A stretch of DNA of 64,000 nt from an uncultured bacterium. Its GTDB lineage: Bacteria > Cyanobacteriota > Vampirovibrionia > Gastranaerophilales > Gastranaerophilaceae. Every line of letters begins with the position of its first letter. The stretch's first letter is position 1. Positions 42,709 to 52,645 of this stretch are shown one piece after another. The stretch spans positions 248,001-312,000 of the forward strand of contig CAPQCU010000001.1 of NCBI GenBank assembly GCA_948684385.1, written 5' to 3'. The position numbers were made by a program, and so were the translations under genes. The notes beneath the pieces were generated by a model. The model ran no database searches, was not told where the DNA came from, and saw nothing but the letters and a program-made list of their open reading frames with translations.

Positions 42709-43287
42709 CTATGTTGCTTGTTTTATATAAGAATTGATTTTATTTAGATATTTTTTACTAACTTCAATTTTAAATTCAGGGTTGTACGCATCTTTTAAAT
42801 TGTAATTTTCAGTAAATGAATATAAAATATTATAAAAGGTTTTTAATAATTCTTTTTTATTGATTATGGCATCGCATTCAATTTTGTAATCACGTATTGT
42901 ATATTCATCAATATCATCATTTAAAAATAAATTATAATCATGAGCAAAAATAAATCTCACGTTATTATTATCAATAGGTTCAGCATAAAGAATTGGCAAA
43001 CTTCCTTCATTATCAAGAACTAAAACAGTTTTTTCTTTTAATGATATTAATTTTTCAAAAAAACGAACCAAACAGGAAGTATCAAACATACATGAACTAT
43101 ACTTAATTAAAAATTCAGAAGTATCATTCTTTACAGTTATACAAACCCATCCGACCCTTTCTTTTATATTTATAAACGATAAATTTGAATTAGTACTTGG
43201 ACTTGATTTTTCAATCAAATCCATAATTTCTTTTTCTTCTTCTGCGTCTATACCTGCTCCTAGTATAGTGCCATCTAAAAATTTCAT
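42709..43287 (-). CDS. uncharacterised 192-residue protein
   Basis: Acidic, mixed alpha/beta; segments VGWVCITVKNDTSEFLIKYS and VRFIFAHDYNLFLNDDID. No signal, no membrane helix, no recognised family. Proteins of this size and composition in series are common among immunity proteins of polymorphic toxin loci, but no toxin gene is visible. GGAGGTAAAATAAT precedes the ATG. Confidence 0.45.
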   Translation of the reverse strand: MKFLDGTILGAGIDAEEEKEIMDLIEKSSPSTNSNLSFINIKERVGWVCITVKNDTSEFLIKYSSCMFDTSCLVRFFEKLISLKEKTVLVLDNEGSLPILYAEPIDNNNVRFIFAHDYNLFLNDDIDEYTIRDYKIECDAIINKKELLKTFYNILYSFTENYNLKDAYNPEFKIEVSKKYLNKINSYIKQAT

Positions 43288-43362
43288 TATTATTTTACCT
43301 CCAAATATTTTTTGATTATATCTGAATCTTTTTTTAATTGTTTTAGAACATTATAATATTCT

Positions 43363-44451
43363 CTATGGACCCATAAAAGAGATTAAATTATATCCTTTTT
43401 CTTCACCTACTTTCATCATGTATTCCATTCTATAGATAAATCTCCTATAAAAGTCAATAATCAATTCTTTTTCTGTATTATCTTTTTGGGGTCTATTTTC
43501 ATTATATTCTTTAATCTGCTCAGCAGTTAGATTTTTGGCATATACCAATTCATAAGTTGCAAAACCTCTTTTTTCTTTTAATTTATCTGTAAATTCATTT
43601 TCCCTTCCTGTAGATAATGCGTTCATTGTATCTTTGATATCTTTTAACATATTTTCAACTGAACTAAATGTATAAAAATTGTGTGTTAAATACCATTCAA
43701 AATCACTTAAATATGATGGCTGTTCGTCATCATCTCCATGATAATCTACTCTCTTTTTATTAGCTTCAAGTTCATTATCAAAATACTTATATAGAAATGG
43801 TGTTAAATATTGATCGACATCATTTTCTTCAATTGAAATTTCGGCACTTCCCATTTCTGCAATATTATCTATACCATTTGTATCAGAAAAATCAATAACT
43901 CTTACCGGACGGGTCCAAAAGTAAGAAGAACAGTCATGACCATCAATTATTTCAATTTCTTTTTTAAAGATATCCCTTCCTACAACATCAAAGCAAAGTT
44001 CTTTTATTTGAGTAAGAATTTGTTCATTATTTTGCTTGGTGGTATTTGCTATATCAAACAAATCTTTTAATTTTAAATAAGATTTATAATAAATATTTGA
44101 CTCTGACAAAAATCTGTCAACTGAATAGTAAATTTCATCATCTGACATATAATTTGAATAATTTTCTTTAAGCAAATTTAATAAATCTCCAGTATGTAAT
44201 TGCGAAATATTACAGCACCTTATAAAATCTGTTTCTTTTTTAGGGAATAACCCACCTAATGCTTTAATTAATTCTTCCTTACTTACATCAGGGTAATTGG
44301 AAACTGTTATTTGGTCATTCCCTGCATTTTTATGTTTTTTCCAACTTTTGTATTTTGGATTATAGATGTAGTACAGATATTCGTTTTTGGTTATAAAAAT
44401 TAAATTTTCTTCAGGAAATTTTACTGCTTCAAATTTATCAAATAATTTCAT
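43363..44451 (-). CDS. uncharacterised 362-residue protein
   Basis: No recognised domain. A helical C-terminal half has WYLTHNFYTFSSVENMLKDI, a Gly-Arg-Glu-Asn turn and a final YRMEYMMKVGEEKGYN segment; the N-terminal part has KYKSWKKHKNAGND. Cytoplasmic by composition. Located in a string of leftward genes of unknown role (42314-46804). Confidence 0.45.
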   Translation of the reverse strand: MKLFDKFEAVKFPEENLIFITKNEYLYYIYNPKYKSWKKHKNAGNDQITVSNYPDVSKEELIKALGGLFPKKETDFIRCCNISQLHTGDLLNLLKENYSNYMSDDEIYYSVDRFLSESNIYYKSYLKLKDLFDIANTTKQNNEQILTQIKELCFDVVGRDIFKKEIEIIDGHDCSSYFWTRPVRVIDFSDTNGIDNIAEMGSAEISIEENDVDQYLTPFLYKYFDNELEANKKRVDYHGDDDEQPSYLSDFEWYLTHNFYTFSSVENMLKDIKDTMNALSTGRENEFTDKLKEKRGFATYELVYAKNLTAEQIKEYNENRPQKDNTEKELIIDFYRRFIYRMEYMMKVGEEKGYNLISFMGP

Positions 44452-44511
44452 TTTGTTCTCCTTTTTAGTTCAGGTCTGATCACCTTTCATTCAATCTTTT
44501 CTAATATATTT

Positions 44512-44697
44512 TTAATCCCACATTATACATAAGTCACGCTCCATTTTTGTTTTACATTTTTCACAATAAATAATCTGCGGGATATCATCAACTTGAGAAT
44601 TTCCATTGTCAAATCCTTGTTGCAACATGTTGTAATTTTGTTGAATTTTAACTATATTTCCACATTTTGGACATTTATAAATTAAAGTTACACCCAT
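44512..44697 (-). CDS. small zinc-ribbon protein
   Basis: 61 residues with two CxxC pairs: YKCPKCGN near residue 8 and YCEKCKTK near 47, fitting one zinc ribbon. The start at 44697 follows a GAGGAG site; a longer frame opens upstream inside the WG-repeat gene. Probable nucleic-acid or protein-interaction module; role unknown. Confidence 0.55.
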   Translation of the reverse strand: MGVTLIYKCPKCGNIVKIQQNYNMLQQGFDNGNSQVDDIPQIIYCEKCKTKMERDLCIMWD

Positions 44698-44713
44698 TTT
44701 AAACTCCTCATGA

Positions 44714-46279
44714 TTAGATTGTTTCATATTCAAATACATCAACATGATTTTTTCCATTACATATTATCTTTTTATTACTTAACAAACTTATATTACGATA
44801 TTTTGGTGGAATAATTATTGTTCCGTCAAGTTTCATAAGTCCAGCGTCATCATTATCTTCCTTTAATTTAAAGTAATATAAATCACTATTGTGATAACAC
44901 ATTTTAAAATATTCATATTTCGCAGGAATTAAAATGTGGCCATCAAAATTTTTTAGTCCAAATTTTTTATTTTGCGAATAAATATATGTTCTGGTTTCAA
45001 AATTAATTGCACTATCCCAATATGACAATTTATCTTTAGTTTCAAAACTATCGAGGACTTGTCCATTTTTATCAATTTTGTTGCATATTGTTAGATCTTC
45101 CTTTTCTATCATCGCGAGATAGGGTTTTCCCCAATCATAAATACTTGTATAATTTGATTTAAAGATTTCGTTTCCGTTCACATCTATGATTTTTTTAATT
45201 TTGTACCCTAATTTTTCATCAAATATTTCAACCTTTATATTTCCATCATCTCGAAAATCTACATCCTCAAATTTAGGCTCAAATAATATTTTATTCGTTT
45301 TTAAATCATATACCCCTTGAGGAGAATCCTTATCATAGGTAGCCTCTTTATAGTATGTCATCATTCCATTACAATAATCGTAAGAATACTCTTCAAAAAT
45401 AGGATCCGTTACAAAGTTTCCGTTTCTATCTATAATAGCCCATTTACCATCTTTCCAACCACCAACATGTACCTGATAGTATTCTTCACATACACTATAA
45501 TCATTATTAATAAATTCTTTAATTTCATCATATATACAAGGAATAATTTCTTTTCCGGTTTTATCAATAACACCCCATAGTTCATCTTCAGTCCAATATT
45601 TTCCTTGATTACATTCGTTATCCCATTTTTTATCTCTTGTCCATTTCCCTTTTACAACAATTGCCCTATCGTTATAAAAATCAAAAGCATAAATGTATTG
45701 AGGCTTTATAACTTCCTCCCCTTTTTCATTTACATATCCCCAATTCCCTGCATCTTCACCATAATCTGAATGATATGCTAAATCCATCCAACTTAATGTA
45801 GAAACACGTGCTAATCCATCTGAAAAACTCCCCAGACGTTTATATTTATTATTATGCAAATATATTTCATTTCCTTTTTTATCCATATATAACCATTCTT
45901 TACCATTATGAACTGCAGCATAACCATTACAAAAATCATCAGCGTATTGGTATTTTAAAGGAACCGCAATTTTATGCTCTTTATTTAAAAAACCATATCC
46001 CTGATTATTTATTCTAACTCGCCACATATCATCTTCATAATCACCCAAATAATCAAATTCTAAATTGGTTAACCTTTCTCCTTTATAAGAGACCAAAGTT
46101 GATTTGCCTCCACAATTGGAATATTCTCCATCTAACAAAACCTCACACACTTGTGCATCTTCATTTTCATATATGGATTTAACATTCCAAGTCCATTTCT
46201 TAATCAGTTTTAAATTATTATCTTCATAAACGATTTCGTTACATAATATAGGATTTTGTGAGTATTTTTCTTTATTCAT
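44714..46279 (-). CDS. WG-repeat protein
   Basis: 521 residues made of repeated units of the type GYGFLNKEHKIAVPLKYQYA, NWGYVNEKGEEVIKPQYIYA, WGVIDKTGKEIIPCIYDEI and WAIIDRNGNFVTDPIFEEY. These WG beta-hairpin repeats form an elongated binding surface. No signal peptide, so cytoplasmic. Such proteins are found in mobile and defence-associated regions, but the ligand is unknown. Confidence 0.8.
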   Translation of the reverse strand: MNKEKYSQNPILCNEIVYEDNNLKLIKKWTWNVKSIYENEDAQVCEVLLDGEYSNCGGKSTLVSYKGERLTNLEFDYLGDYEDDMWRVRINNQGYGFLNKEHKIAVPLKYQYADDFCNGYAAVHNGKEWLYMDKKGNEIYLHNNKYKRLGSFSDGLARVSTLSWMDLAYHSDYGEDAGNWGYVNEKGEEVIKPQYIYAFDFYNDRAIVVKGKWTRDKKWDNECNQGKYWTEDELWGVIDKTGKEIIPCIYDEIKEFINNDYSVCEEYYQVHVGGWKDGKWAIIDRNGNFVTDPIFEEYSYDYCNGMMTYYKEATYDKDSPQGVYDLKTNKILFEPKFEDVDFRDDGNIKVEIFDEKLGYKIKKIIDVNGNEIFKSNYTSIYDWGKPYLAMIEKEDLTICNKIDKNGQVLDSFETKDKLSYWDSAINFETRTYIYSQNKKFGLKNFDGHILIPAKYEYFKMCYHNSDLYYFKLKEDNDDAGLMKLDGTIIIPPKYRNISLLSNKKIICNGKNHVDVFEYETI

Positions 46280-46348
46280 TTTTAATTCCTTTTATTTTAT
46301 TATAAGTCTTCTATGCGACAAATATGGTCGCATGTCAACTTTAAATTA

Positions 46349-46804
46349 TCATGAAACTATGTTTTGTGTATTTTTTATTTTTTCTAAAAATTTTTTATAA
46401 TCATCTAGTAAAAATTCGTAAGAAAGATTAAAATCCCAATCTCGAATTGTTCTAAAATGGTTCCAGATTACACTTGTTCCGGTATTTATAACTAATACTC
46501 TTGCTGAGGCACAGCCGACTTCACCACATGTACAACAAAGGACAGCGGCTTCCAACTTTCCATTAGATTGTTCTGCTTCTTTTAATTCTTCATAAAGTTC
46601 TGATGGGATCATATAAATATAATCTCCTGCAATAAAATCTTTTAAATCTGGCTCTTTTTCTGCAAAAACTTTTTCCGCATCAGCAATTATTTCTAAAAGT
46701 TCTTTCCCATTAATTAATATTTTACATCTGTTCCATTTATCTGGGAAAATGAAATCTCTATCATTTTCTTCAATTATCAATTCTAACTTATCATATTTTT
46801 TCAT
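46349..46804 (-). CDS. uncharacterised 151-residue protein with a Cys cluster
   Basis: A CCTCGEVGCASARV segment near residue 89 gives a possible metal or redox site, followed by TSVIWNHFRTIRDWDFNLSY. No family name known to me. It lies between the WG-repeat gene and the ATPase gene, same direction, with GAAAGAGG upstream. Confidence 0.5.
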   Translation of the reverse strand: MKKYDKLELIIEENDRDFIFPDKWNRCKILINGKELLEIIADAEKVFAEKEPDLKDFIAGDYIYMIPSELYEELKEAEQSNGKLEAAVLCCTCGEVGCASARVLVINTGTSVIWNHFRTIRDWDFNLSYEFLLDDYKKFLEKIKNTQNIVS

Positions 46805-46854
46805 TTTAACCTCTTTCCTTTACATAATAAAATTACCACATAGAAAATATAATG

Positions 46855-47712
46855 TTATTTAAACTCTTTTTCATGTAATTTAAAAAAGTTATAATAAATT
46901 TGGACATTTTTAAGTTCTGTCCAAGGTTTTATTTTTACAGGATTTTCATCAAAATCATATATTTTTGCATCTTTTAACGACAATAAAAATGGCGAGTGCG
47001 TTGCTATAATAAATTGGCAATTATAAAATCTGACACTATCTTGAAGAAAACTCAATAATTCTTGTTGTTTTTCCGGAGATAAACTATTTTCCGGCTCATC
47101 TAAAAGATACAACGCATTTTCTTTGATTTTATCCGTAAAATAAATGAAAGCACTTTCACCATTTGAATGTTCTCGAACATTTTTCTGTGATTTTTGTTTT
47201 ATATAACCAGATTTACTTATTTTCCTAATTGCAGATATTCTCTTATATTCATCGTAATCACTCAATGATTTGAATTGAAATCCTGATTCTTTTAATTTAT
47301 TGTATTCATCGGCAAGTTCTTCTCTTCGGCTGTCTATTCCTTGGTTTATATGTCTTAAATTCATTGTAAATTCAAACACATCATCACTGGTGATTATACC
47401 ACTCTGAAAAGGAATTTTCGTATTTTTTGACGAACAATAGTTTAAATATTCATCAAAAAAACTACTTTTGTTATATAAAGTGTTTCTTTTTATTTGCAAC
47501 TTTTCAGCAATAATATTTAATGCTGTTGTTTTCCCGCAGCCATTGCCACCATAAAATATAGTTATTGGCGCAAATTCAATTGTCTCAATTTTATGCTGAG
47601 ATAAAATACAAAACGGATATTTTGTTTCATACAAATAAACGCCAACATCCCAAGGACGAAAATCAAAGTCCCTGGTAAAACTTGCAAAATTAAATTTTTC
47701 TAAATATATCAT
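46855..47712 (-). CDS. ABC-type AAA ATPase
   Basis: 285 residues. Walker A GGNGCGKTT near residue 55, signature-like HSNGESAFIYF near 184, Walker B ALYLLDEPENSLS near 200 and a switch His in IATHSPFLLSL. It lacks membrane partners and resembles small SMC/OLD-like ATPases frequent in defence islands. It is divergent from the WYL regulator, which may control it. Confidence 0.82.
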   Translation of the reverse strand: MIYLEKFNFASFTRDFDFRPWDVGVYLYETKYPFCILSQHKIETIEFAPITIFYGGNGCGKTTALNIIAEKLQIKRNTLYNKSSFFDEYLNYCSSKNTKIPFQSGIITSDDVFEFTMNLRHINQGIDSRREELADEYNKLKESGFQFKSLSDYDEYKRISAIRKISKSGYIKQKSQKNVREHSNGESAFIYFTDKIKENALYLLDEPENSLSPEKQQELLSFLQDSVRFYNCQFIIATHSPFLLSLKDAKIYDFDENPVKIKPWTELKNVQIYYNFFKLHEKEFK

Positions 47713-47823
47713 AATGACACCTTACTTTTTAGCATTATTACATGGTTATAATAATTTACCTTTACGACAGAAATGGACATGCTATAAAAATAATGTTAAA
47801 ATAAATTTCAAAAGGAAAGATTT

Positions 47824-48786
47824 ATGTCCGATAAACCAAGATATTCACGAGTTTCTGATATTTTAGATTTGGCAATATTTATGTCATCAAAAATTCAAGG
47901 GGTAACAATTACAGAAATAGCAGAAAGATACAATGTTTCCAGAAGAACTGCCGAACGTATGAGAGATAGTTTGACTTGTATTTTCCCGTCTGTTGATGAA
48001 ATTGAAACTAATGACACGCAAAAACACTGGGGATTTATAAATTATTCAATCAACCAACTAATTACATTTACCCCCAAAGAAATTGCTAATATTGAACAAT
48101 GTGCAAGAAGAACAACAAACAAAGAAATGAAAGAGGAACTTTCAAAAACTGTTGAAAAACTTAAAACTTTTAATAAAAAACATGCTATGCCGATTGAGAA
48201 AAACATTGAACTATTTATGCAGACGGAAGGCTATGCGGTAAGGCAAATGCCCCAATATAAAATTAGTATGGAAACTCTTGAAATAATAAGAGATGCCGTT
48301 CAGCATTCAAAAATGGTGGAAGGGATTTATCACGATAAAAATCGTACAATTGAACCACTAGGTATGATTTATGGAGAAAAGATTTATCTTGTTGCAAGAG
48401 AAAAAGCTAAAGGAGACGGAATTTATAACTACTTGTTGCATAAATTTCAAGATTTGAAGCTTACTGATAAAACCTTTGATAAAGGTGAGTTTAATTTGCA
48501 AGAATATACAAACCAATCTTTCGGAGTTTACCACGGTGATATTCTTGATGTTGAATTGTTGTTTTCTCCTGAGATTGCAGAGGAAGCAAGTCAATTCAAC
48601 TTTCATCCAACACAAAGCGGAAAATATAATAATGACGGAACTTATACAGTAACCTTTAAGGCAAGCGGAAGTTTGGAAATCCTATGGCACGTATTCAAAT
48701 GGGGCAGTTGCTGTAAAATTATTGCACCAAAATCCTTAAAAGATGAGTATAAAAAGTATTTGGAAGATAGTTTAAAGAATTATTAG
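47824..48786 (+). CDS. WYL-domain transcriptional regulator
   Basis: 320 residues. An N-terminal helix-turn-helix (GVTITEIAERYNVSRRTAER) is followed by a WYL-type domain (about 160-240, with KNRTIEPLGMIYGEKIYLVA) and a WCX-like C-terminal part ending WGSCCKIIAPKSLKDEY. WYL regulators control defence operons in many islands. AAAGGAAAGATTT precedes the ATG. Divergent from the ATPase gene and 128 nt upstream of the ABC-3C operon. Confidence 0.82.
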   Translation: MSDKPRYSRVSDILDLAIFMSSKIQGVTITEIAERYNVSRRTAERMRDSLTCIFPSVDEIETNDTQKHWGFINYSINQLITFTPKEIANIEQCARRTTNKEMKEELSKTVEKLKTFNKKHAMPIEKNIELFMQTEGYAVRQMPQYKISMETLEIIRDAVQHSKMVEGIYHDKNRTIEPLGMIYGEKIYLVAREKAKGDGIYNYLLHKFQDLKLTDKTFDKGEFNLQEYTNQSFGVYHGDILDVELLFSPEIAEEASQFNFHPTQSGKYNNDGTYTVTFKASGSLEILWHVFKWGSCCKIIAPKSLKDEYKKYLEDSLKNY

Positions 48787-48914
48787 TTACCGGTTTTGTT
48801 GTGCTTTATACTAGTAGATGGGTAAATAGTGCTATAACATATTTATTACAATATAAATATGTTATAGATTAAAAATTTAAAATATTCATGATATAATTTT
48901 TCGCAGAGGGAAGT

Positions 48915-50087
48915 ATGTGTATTCCTACATCAGAAAATCCAAATAGTTATTTTGGGTATGTAATACAAACTCCTAGAGCGTTACATTACCTTCTTGAAGG
49001 TGCAAAAATAGTATCAGTTGAAAGCAAAGATGATATATCTGCGATAGGCTCTGATGATAAACTGATTGTTGTAGAACAAATTAAAGATAAAAATACAAAT
49101 TTTTCAAATTGTTCTGAAGATTTCTGGTGTACATTTGCAAATTGGATCAATCGGTATAAAGAAAATAAAGATAAATTTACTAATAGGACACAATTTGTAA
49201 TTTTTTCGAATAGAAAACAACAATTAAAAAAAGATTATTTTATTGACTTATGTAATAATGCTCAAAATGACGAAGAAAGTAAAAAATGTATTGCAACAAT
49301 AAAAGATACTTTTTCTTCAACAAATTTAAAAATAAAACAATGTTTTAATGTATTTATTGATGAACAAAATAAGGATGTTGTTATAAATATAATTAGGAAT
49401 TTCTCGTACCAAGTTCCAAATGGAGGCATTTTTGAAGATGTTAAAAATAAAATCCAAGAACTACATTCTGAAAACAGAAATACCGAAGAACTAAGAATGA
49501 AAATGCTTGGTTGGATAAATGAAAAAATTTATGATAAAGAAAATGATAAGATAAGAAAATTTGATTTATCACAAGCTGATTTTAGAAATTATTTAGATAA
49601 TAATAAAAATTTAAAACTAGCACTTATTGATGATGTATCAGAATTTGATTTAGAAGAAGCTCATAAACAATATTTTTATCGTCAACTTGGTTTAATAGAA
49701 AGAGGAGAAGAGTTAAAACGACTTGATTGCAGAGATTATTATAGATGGTTGGTAACTAGAGCAAAAGAAGAAGAAAAAGGGAAATTTACAAAAAAAGAAT
49801 TTGATGAAATGTACCGAGCTGTTTATGAAAAATGGCTTGAGGATCGTGAATATTTATTTTCTATAAATAGTATAGAAAATGATATTAATAAAGGAAAACG
49901 ATTATATAATTGTAGCATAGAAAATAAATCTATAAAAATAGGTAATACATCTTTTGATGATTCACCTCAAGAAGTTGCTAGAGGAATATGTAATTTTTTG
50001 GCTAATGATAATTCAGAAACACAAAATTACAGTATAGGTTGGCATCCAGATTATAAAAGATTGTTAAATGAGGTGGATAATGACTAA
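48915..50087 (+). CDS. ABC-3C system effector with Cap4/REase-like nuclease domain
   Basis: 390 residues. The N-terminal part (GYVIQTPRALHYLLEGAKIV, VESKDDISAIGS, then VVEQIKDK) follows the E-(D)D-(E/Q)xK order of DUF4297/Cap4-like restriction-fold nucleases. The remainder is helical (LGLIERGEELKRLDCRDYYR) and fits the shared C-terminal region of ABC-three-component effectors. A TATAAT box precedes a ribosome site GAGGGAAGT. It is followed by the middle component and ATPase with overlaps. Confidence 0.75.
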   Translation: MCIPTSENPNSYFGYVIQTPRALHYLLEGAKIVSVESKDDISAIGSDDKLIVVEQIKDKNTNFSNCSEDFWCTFANWINRYKENKDKFTNRTQFVIFSNRKQQLKKDYFIDLCNNAQNDEESKKCIATIKDTFSSTNLKIKQCFNVFIDEQNKDVVINIIRNFSYQVPNGGIFEDVKNKIQELHSENRNTEELRMKMLGWINEKIYDKENDKIRKFDLSQADFRNYLDNNKNLKLALIDDVSEFDLEEAHKQYFYRQLGLIERGEELKRLDCRDYYRWLVTRAKEEEKGKFTKKEFDEMYRAVYEKWLEDREYLFSINSIENDINKGKRLYNCSIENKSIKIGNTSFDDSPQEVARGICNFLANDNSETQNYSIGWHPDYKRLLNEVDND

Positions 50088-50574
50088 TATATATAGTAAG
50101 TATTGTACAAGTATGCAGAATCACGGCCTAGGCTCATTTTCAATAGTCGCTTTTATAAGTGGATATCATTCTATTCATAATAAATATCCAAATTGGTTTG
50201 ATATTTTTCTTGTACTACCAATGGTTATGAATGAACAGGTAAGAGAATTAATTAAAAAATCTGCCGGACGAGGTGGTGCTACAACAATAGAAACTTTAAT
50301 ATCAAGTAAGATATTAAATAAAAAGGAAAAATATGGAGCTTTTCATAATCTCATTGATTCTTTTAAAGAATATACTCTAACTTGTATAATATTTGGATTG
50401 AGGACTAAATTAATATCACGCATAAATAATATTGAATTCAAAAGTAATATATTATTTGAAAAAGAAAAATATAATAACAATATATTTTTAGCATCTTACA
50501 AGTTAGGTGAATTGTATGCAAATGATAAAAACGCTTTTATGAAACTAATTAATTCAACAGGAGTAAATTTATAA
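50080..50574 (+). CDS. ABC-3C system middle component
   Basis: 164 residues, helical, with SIVAFISGYHSIHNKYPNWF, FLVLPMVMNEQVRELI and LISSKILNKKEKYGAF. Size, position between effector and ATPase, and sequence character match the middle component of ABC-three-component systems. GAGGTGGATA just before ATG 50080 sets the start, inside the effector 3' end. Confidence 0.7.
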   Translation: MTNIYSKYCTSMQNHGLGSFSIVAFISGYHSIHNKYPNWFDIFLVLPMVMNEQVRELIKKSAGRGGATTIETLISSKILNKKEKYGAFHNLIDSFKEYTLTCIIFGLRTKLISRINNIEFKSNILFEKEKYNNNIFLASYKLGELYANDKNAFMKLINSTGVNL

Positions 50575-52577
50575 TGAATGTACAACTGCAACAATTTGGA
50601 ATATACTCAAAAGATTTAAAAGAACATAAATTTATTTCTTTTCAAAAAGGAAAATTAAATATCATACATGGTGCTTCTCAAACAGGAAAATCTGCAATTA
50701 TTCCTATTATAGATTACTGCTTATGTTCCTCTCATAATAGAATCCCTAAAGGGATAATATCAAATAGCTGTGGAGCTTATGCTATAAATTTATCAATTGA
50801 TGATAAAAATCTATTAATTAAAAGGTTTTCAGGAGAAAAGTGTAAAATTATTCATTATGCATTAGTATCAAAAAATCTTGAAGATATTGAAGAGAACGAA
50901 TGGCTAACTACTGATACCGATAAGTTTAAAATTTATCTTAACAATTTGTTTGGAGTCTCATTTTCCGAAATCATGGATTCTAAAGATAATAATAAAGGTA
51001 ATCCTAGTTTTAGAGATCTTATTGCATTCAATTTCCAATCTCAAAGTATTGTGGCTAATCCCAATTGTTTATTATATAAAATGGATCTTGCCGAATATCG
51101 TTTTTACTTAAAAAGAATTTTTGACTATGCTATTGGAGCTATGACCTCTGAACAATTATATGCAGGTTTGAAGAAACAAGAACTAATGGAAAAATTAAAA
51201 GAACTGCAAAGACAAAAAAATAGACATGAAGCATATATACAAAGAAAAATAGAAGCAGCAGAACCTTTGTTATACAAAGCAATTGAATATGGTTTAATCT
51301 CTCAAACAGAAATAAATATTTCAGATACTGTAAGTATTGAAATTTTATTAAAGCAAATATCTGAAAAAAATATAGGAGATATTCAATTTAGTGATGAAGC
51401 AAATGAAATAATAGCAACTAAAGTTCAAAATTTAATTAGTCAATTGGATTCTTTGCATTTTGAAGTTCGTGCACTTAAACAAGAAAGAAATAATATAGAA
51501 GAATTATTAGGTATTGAAGAGCAAAACAAAGAACAACTAACTGAAAAATGTTCCCGTTTAGAAATAGCCGAATTTATAAGAGATTTTTGTAAAGCTAACT
51601 CTTCTGATACTATGGTGATAAATGATGTTGAAAATTTATATAATAATCTAAAAATTGTACAAGACAAATTAATTGATACAAACATCTTTGGAAAAGGCGT
51701 ATATGAAGCAAAACTAAATCGGATAAGAAAGCAAATAAATGAAAAGACTGAAAAAATAAATATTTTATCAAAAAATAAAGATCTTTTGGAAGAAAAAGTT
51801 GGAACTCAATCCCTTATTCAAGATTTATATGTAAAAATTATAGGTGGTGCACAAAAAATAATTAATGAAATATCAGAAAAAAATGATATAGAACAACAAA
51901 TTGAAGAATTAAATAGTGAAATTGCCAAATATGATTTTGATATAGATGAACTAAGACAAAAACAATTAATATCTATTGTTAATAAATCTAATAGTTATGT
52001 GCCAAATTTTGCCGAGTTTGAAGAAATAGCCTCTTTTTCTAAAGAAGATTTAACAGTAAAAGTAAAAAATAAAAACACATCAGAATCATATTTTTTATGG
52101 GAAACTGGTAGTGGTTCTAACTGGGTTGCTTACCATATTGCAACAATGTTAGGTCTTCATAAACACTTTATATATAAGAAAACTCCAGTTTTTAATTTTA
52201 TTATCTTTGACCAACCAAGCCAAGTATATTTCCCTAAAGTTAATTATCAACATACAAAAGATTTTGATTTTGATAACGAGAAAAAATCTAGCAATATTGA
52301 TAAAGGATTTTCAGATCTTGAATGCGTTCAAGAAATGTTCAAAATTATGAGTAAAGCAATAAACGATAATAAACCGAAAAATCTTGTTGTTAAAGTTGAT
52401 GCGGATGGAACTGAACATAAAATAGAAGAAATATTTGATAGCAACTTGCAAATAATAGTATTGGATCATGCAGGACCTGATGTATGGAAAAATTCAGAAG
52501 ATATAAATAACATTAATCCTTTAGAAGAATGGACATTAGAGAATAGATTAGTCCCTAATAATTGGATTTCTAAGTAA
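50574..52577 (+). CDS. ABC-3C system ATPase (DUF3732)
   Basis: 667 residues. Walker A GASQTGKSAIIPIIDYCL near residue 35, a long coiled coil (about 200-460), signature ETGSGSNWVAYHIA near 505, Walker B FIIFDQPSQVYFP near 540 and a C-terminal switch region VLDHAGPDVW. The DUF3732 layout is the ATPase of ABC-3C defence systems, an SMC-like sensor that licenses the nuclease effector. Its ATG overlaps the preceding stop. Confidence 0.85.
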   Translation: MNVQLQQFGIYSKDLKEHKFISFQKGKLNIIHGASQTGKSAIIPIIDYCLCSSHNRIPKGIISNSCGAYAINLSIDDKNLLIKRFSGEKCKIIHYALVSKNLEDIEENEWLTTDTDKFKIYLNNLFGVSFSEIMDSKDNNKGNPSFRDLIAFNFQSQSIVANPNCLLYKMDLAEYRFYLKRIFDYAIGAMTSEQLYAGLKKQELMEKLKELQRQKNRHEAYIQRKIEAAEPLLYKAIEYGLISQTEINISDTVSIEILLKQISEKNIGDIQFSDEANEIIATKVQNLISQLDSLHFEVRALKQERNNIEELLGIEEQNKEQLTEKCSRLEIAEFIRDFCKANSSDTMVINDVENLYNNLKIVQDKLIDTNIFGKGVYEAKLNRIRKQINEKTEKINILSKNKDLLEEKVGTQSLIQDLYVKIIGGAQKIINEISEKNDIEQQIEELNSEIAKYDFDIDELRQKQLISIVNKSNSYVPNFAEFEEIASFSKEDLTVKVKNKNTSESYFLWETGSGSNWVAYHIATMLGLHKHFIYKKTPVFNFIIFDQPSQVYFPKVNYQHTKDFDFDNEKKSSNIDKGFSDLECVQEMFKIMSKAINDNKPKNLVVKVDADGTEHKIEEIFDSNLQIIVLDHAGPDVWKNSEDINNINPLEEWTLENRLVPNNWISK

Positions 52578-52633
52578 AATTTGTATTAAAAAAGAATTTC
52601 TTTACATTTGATAAATATGTCTTCTTTTTGTAC

Positions 52634-52639
52634 TATAAT
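52634..52639 (+). promoter_or_regulatory. -10 box of the DpnII-type operon, leaderless start
   Basis: TATAAT ends 6 nt before ATG 52646 and no ribosome site is present, so the transcript probably starts at the first codon. The -35 region is weak. Confidence 0.55.
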
Positions 52640-52645
52640 TAACCC

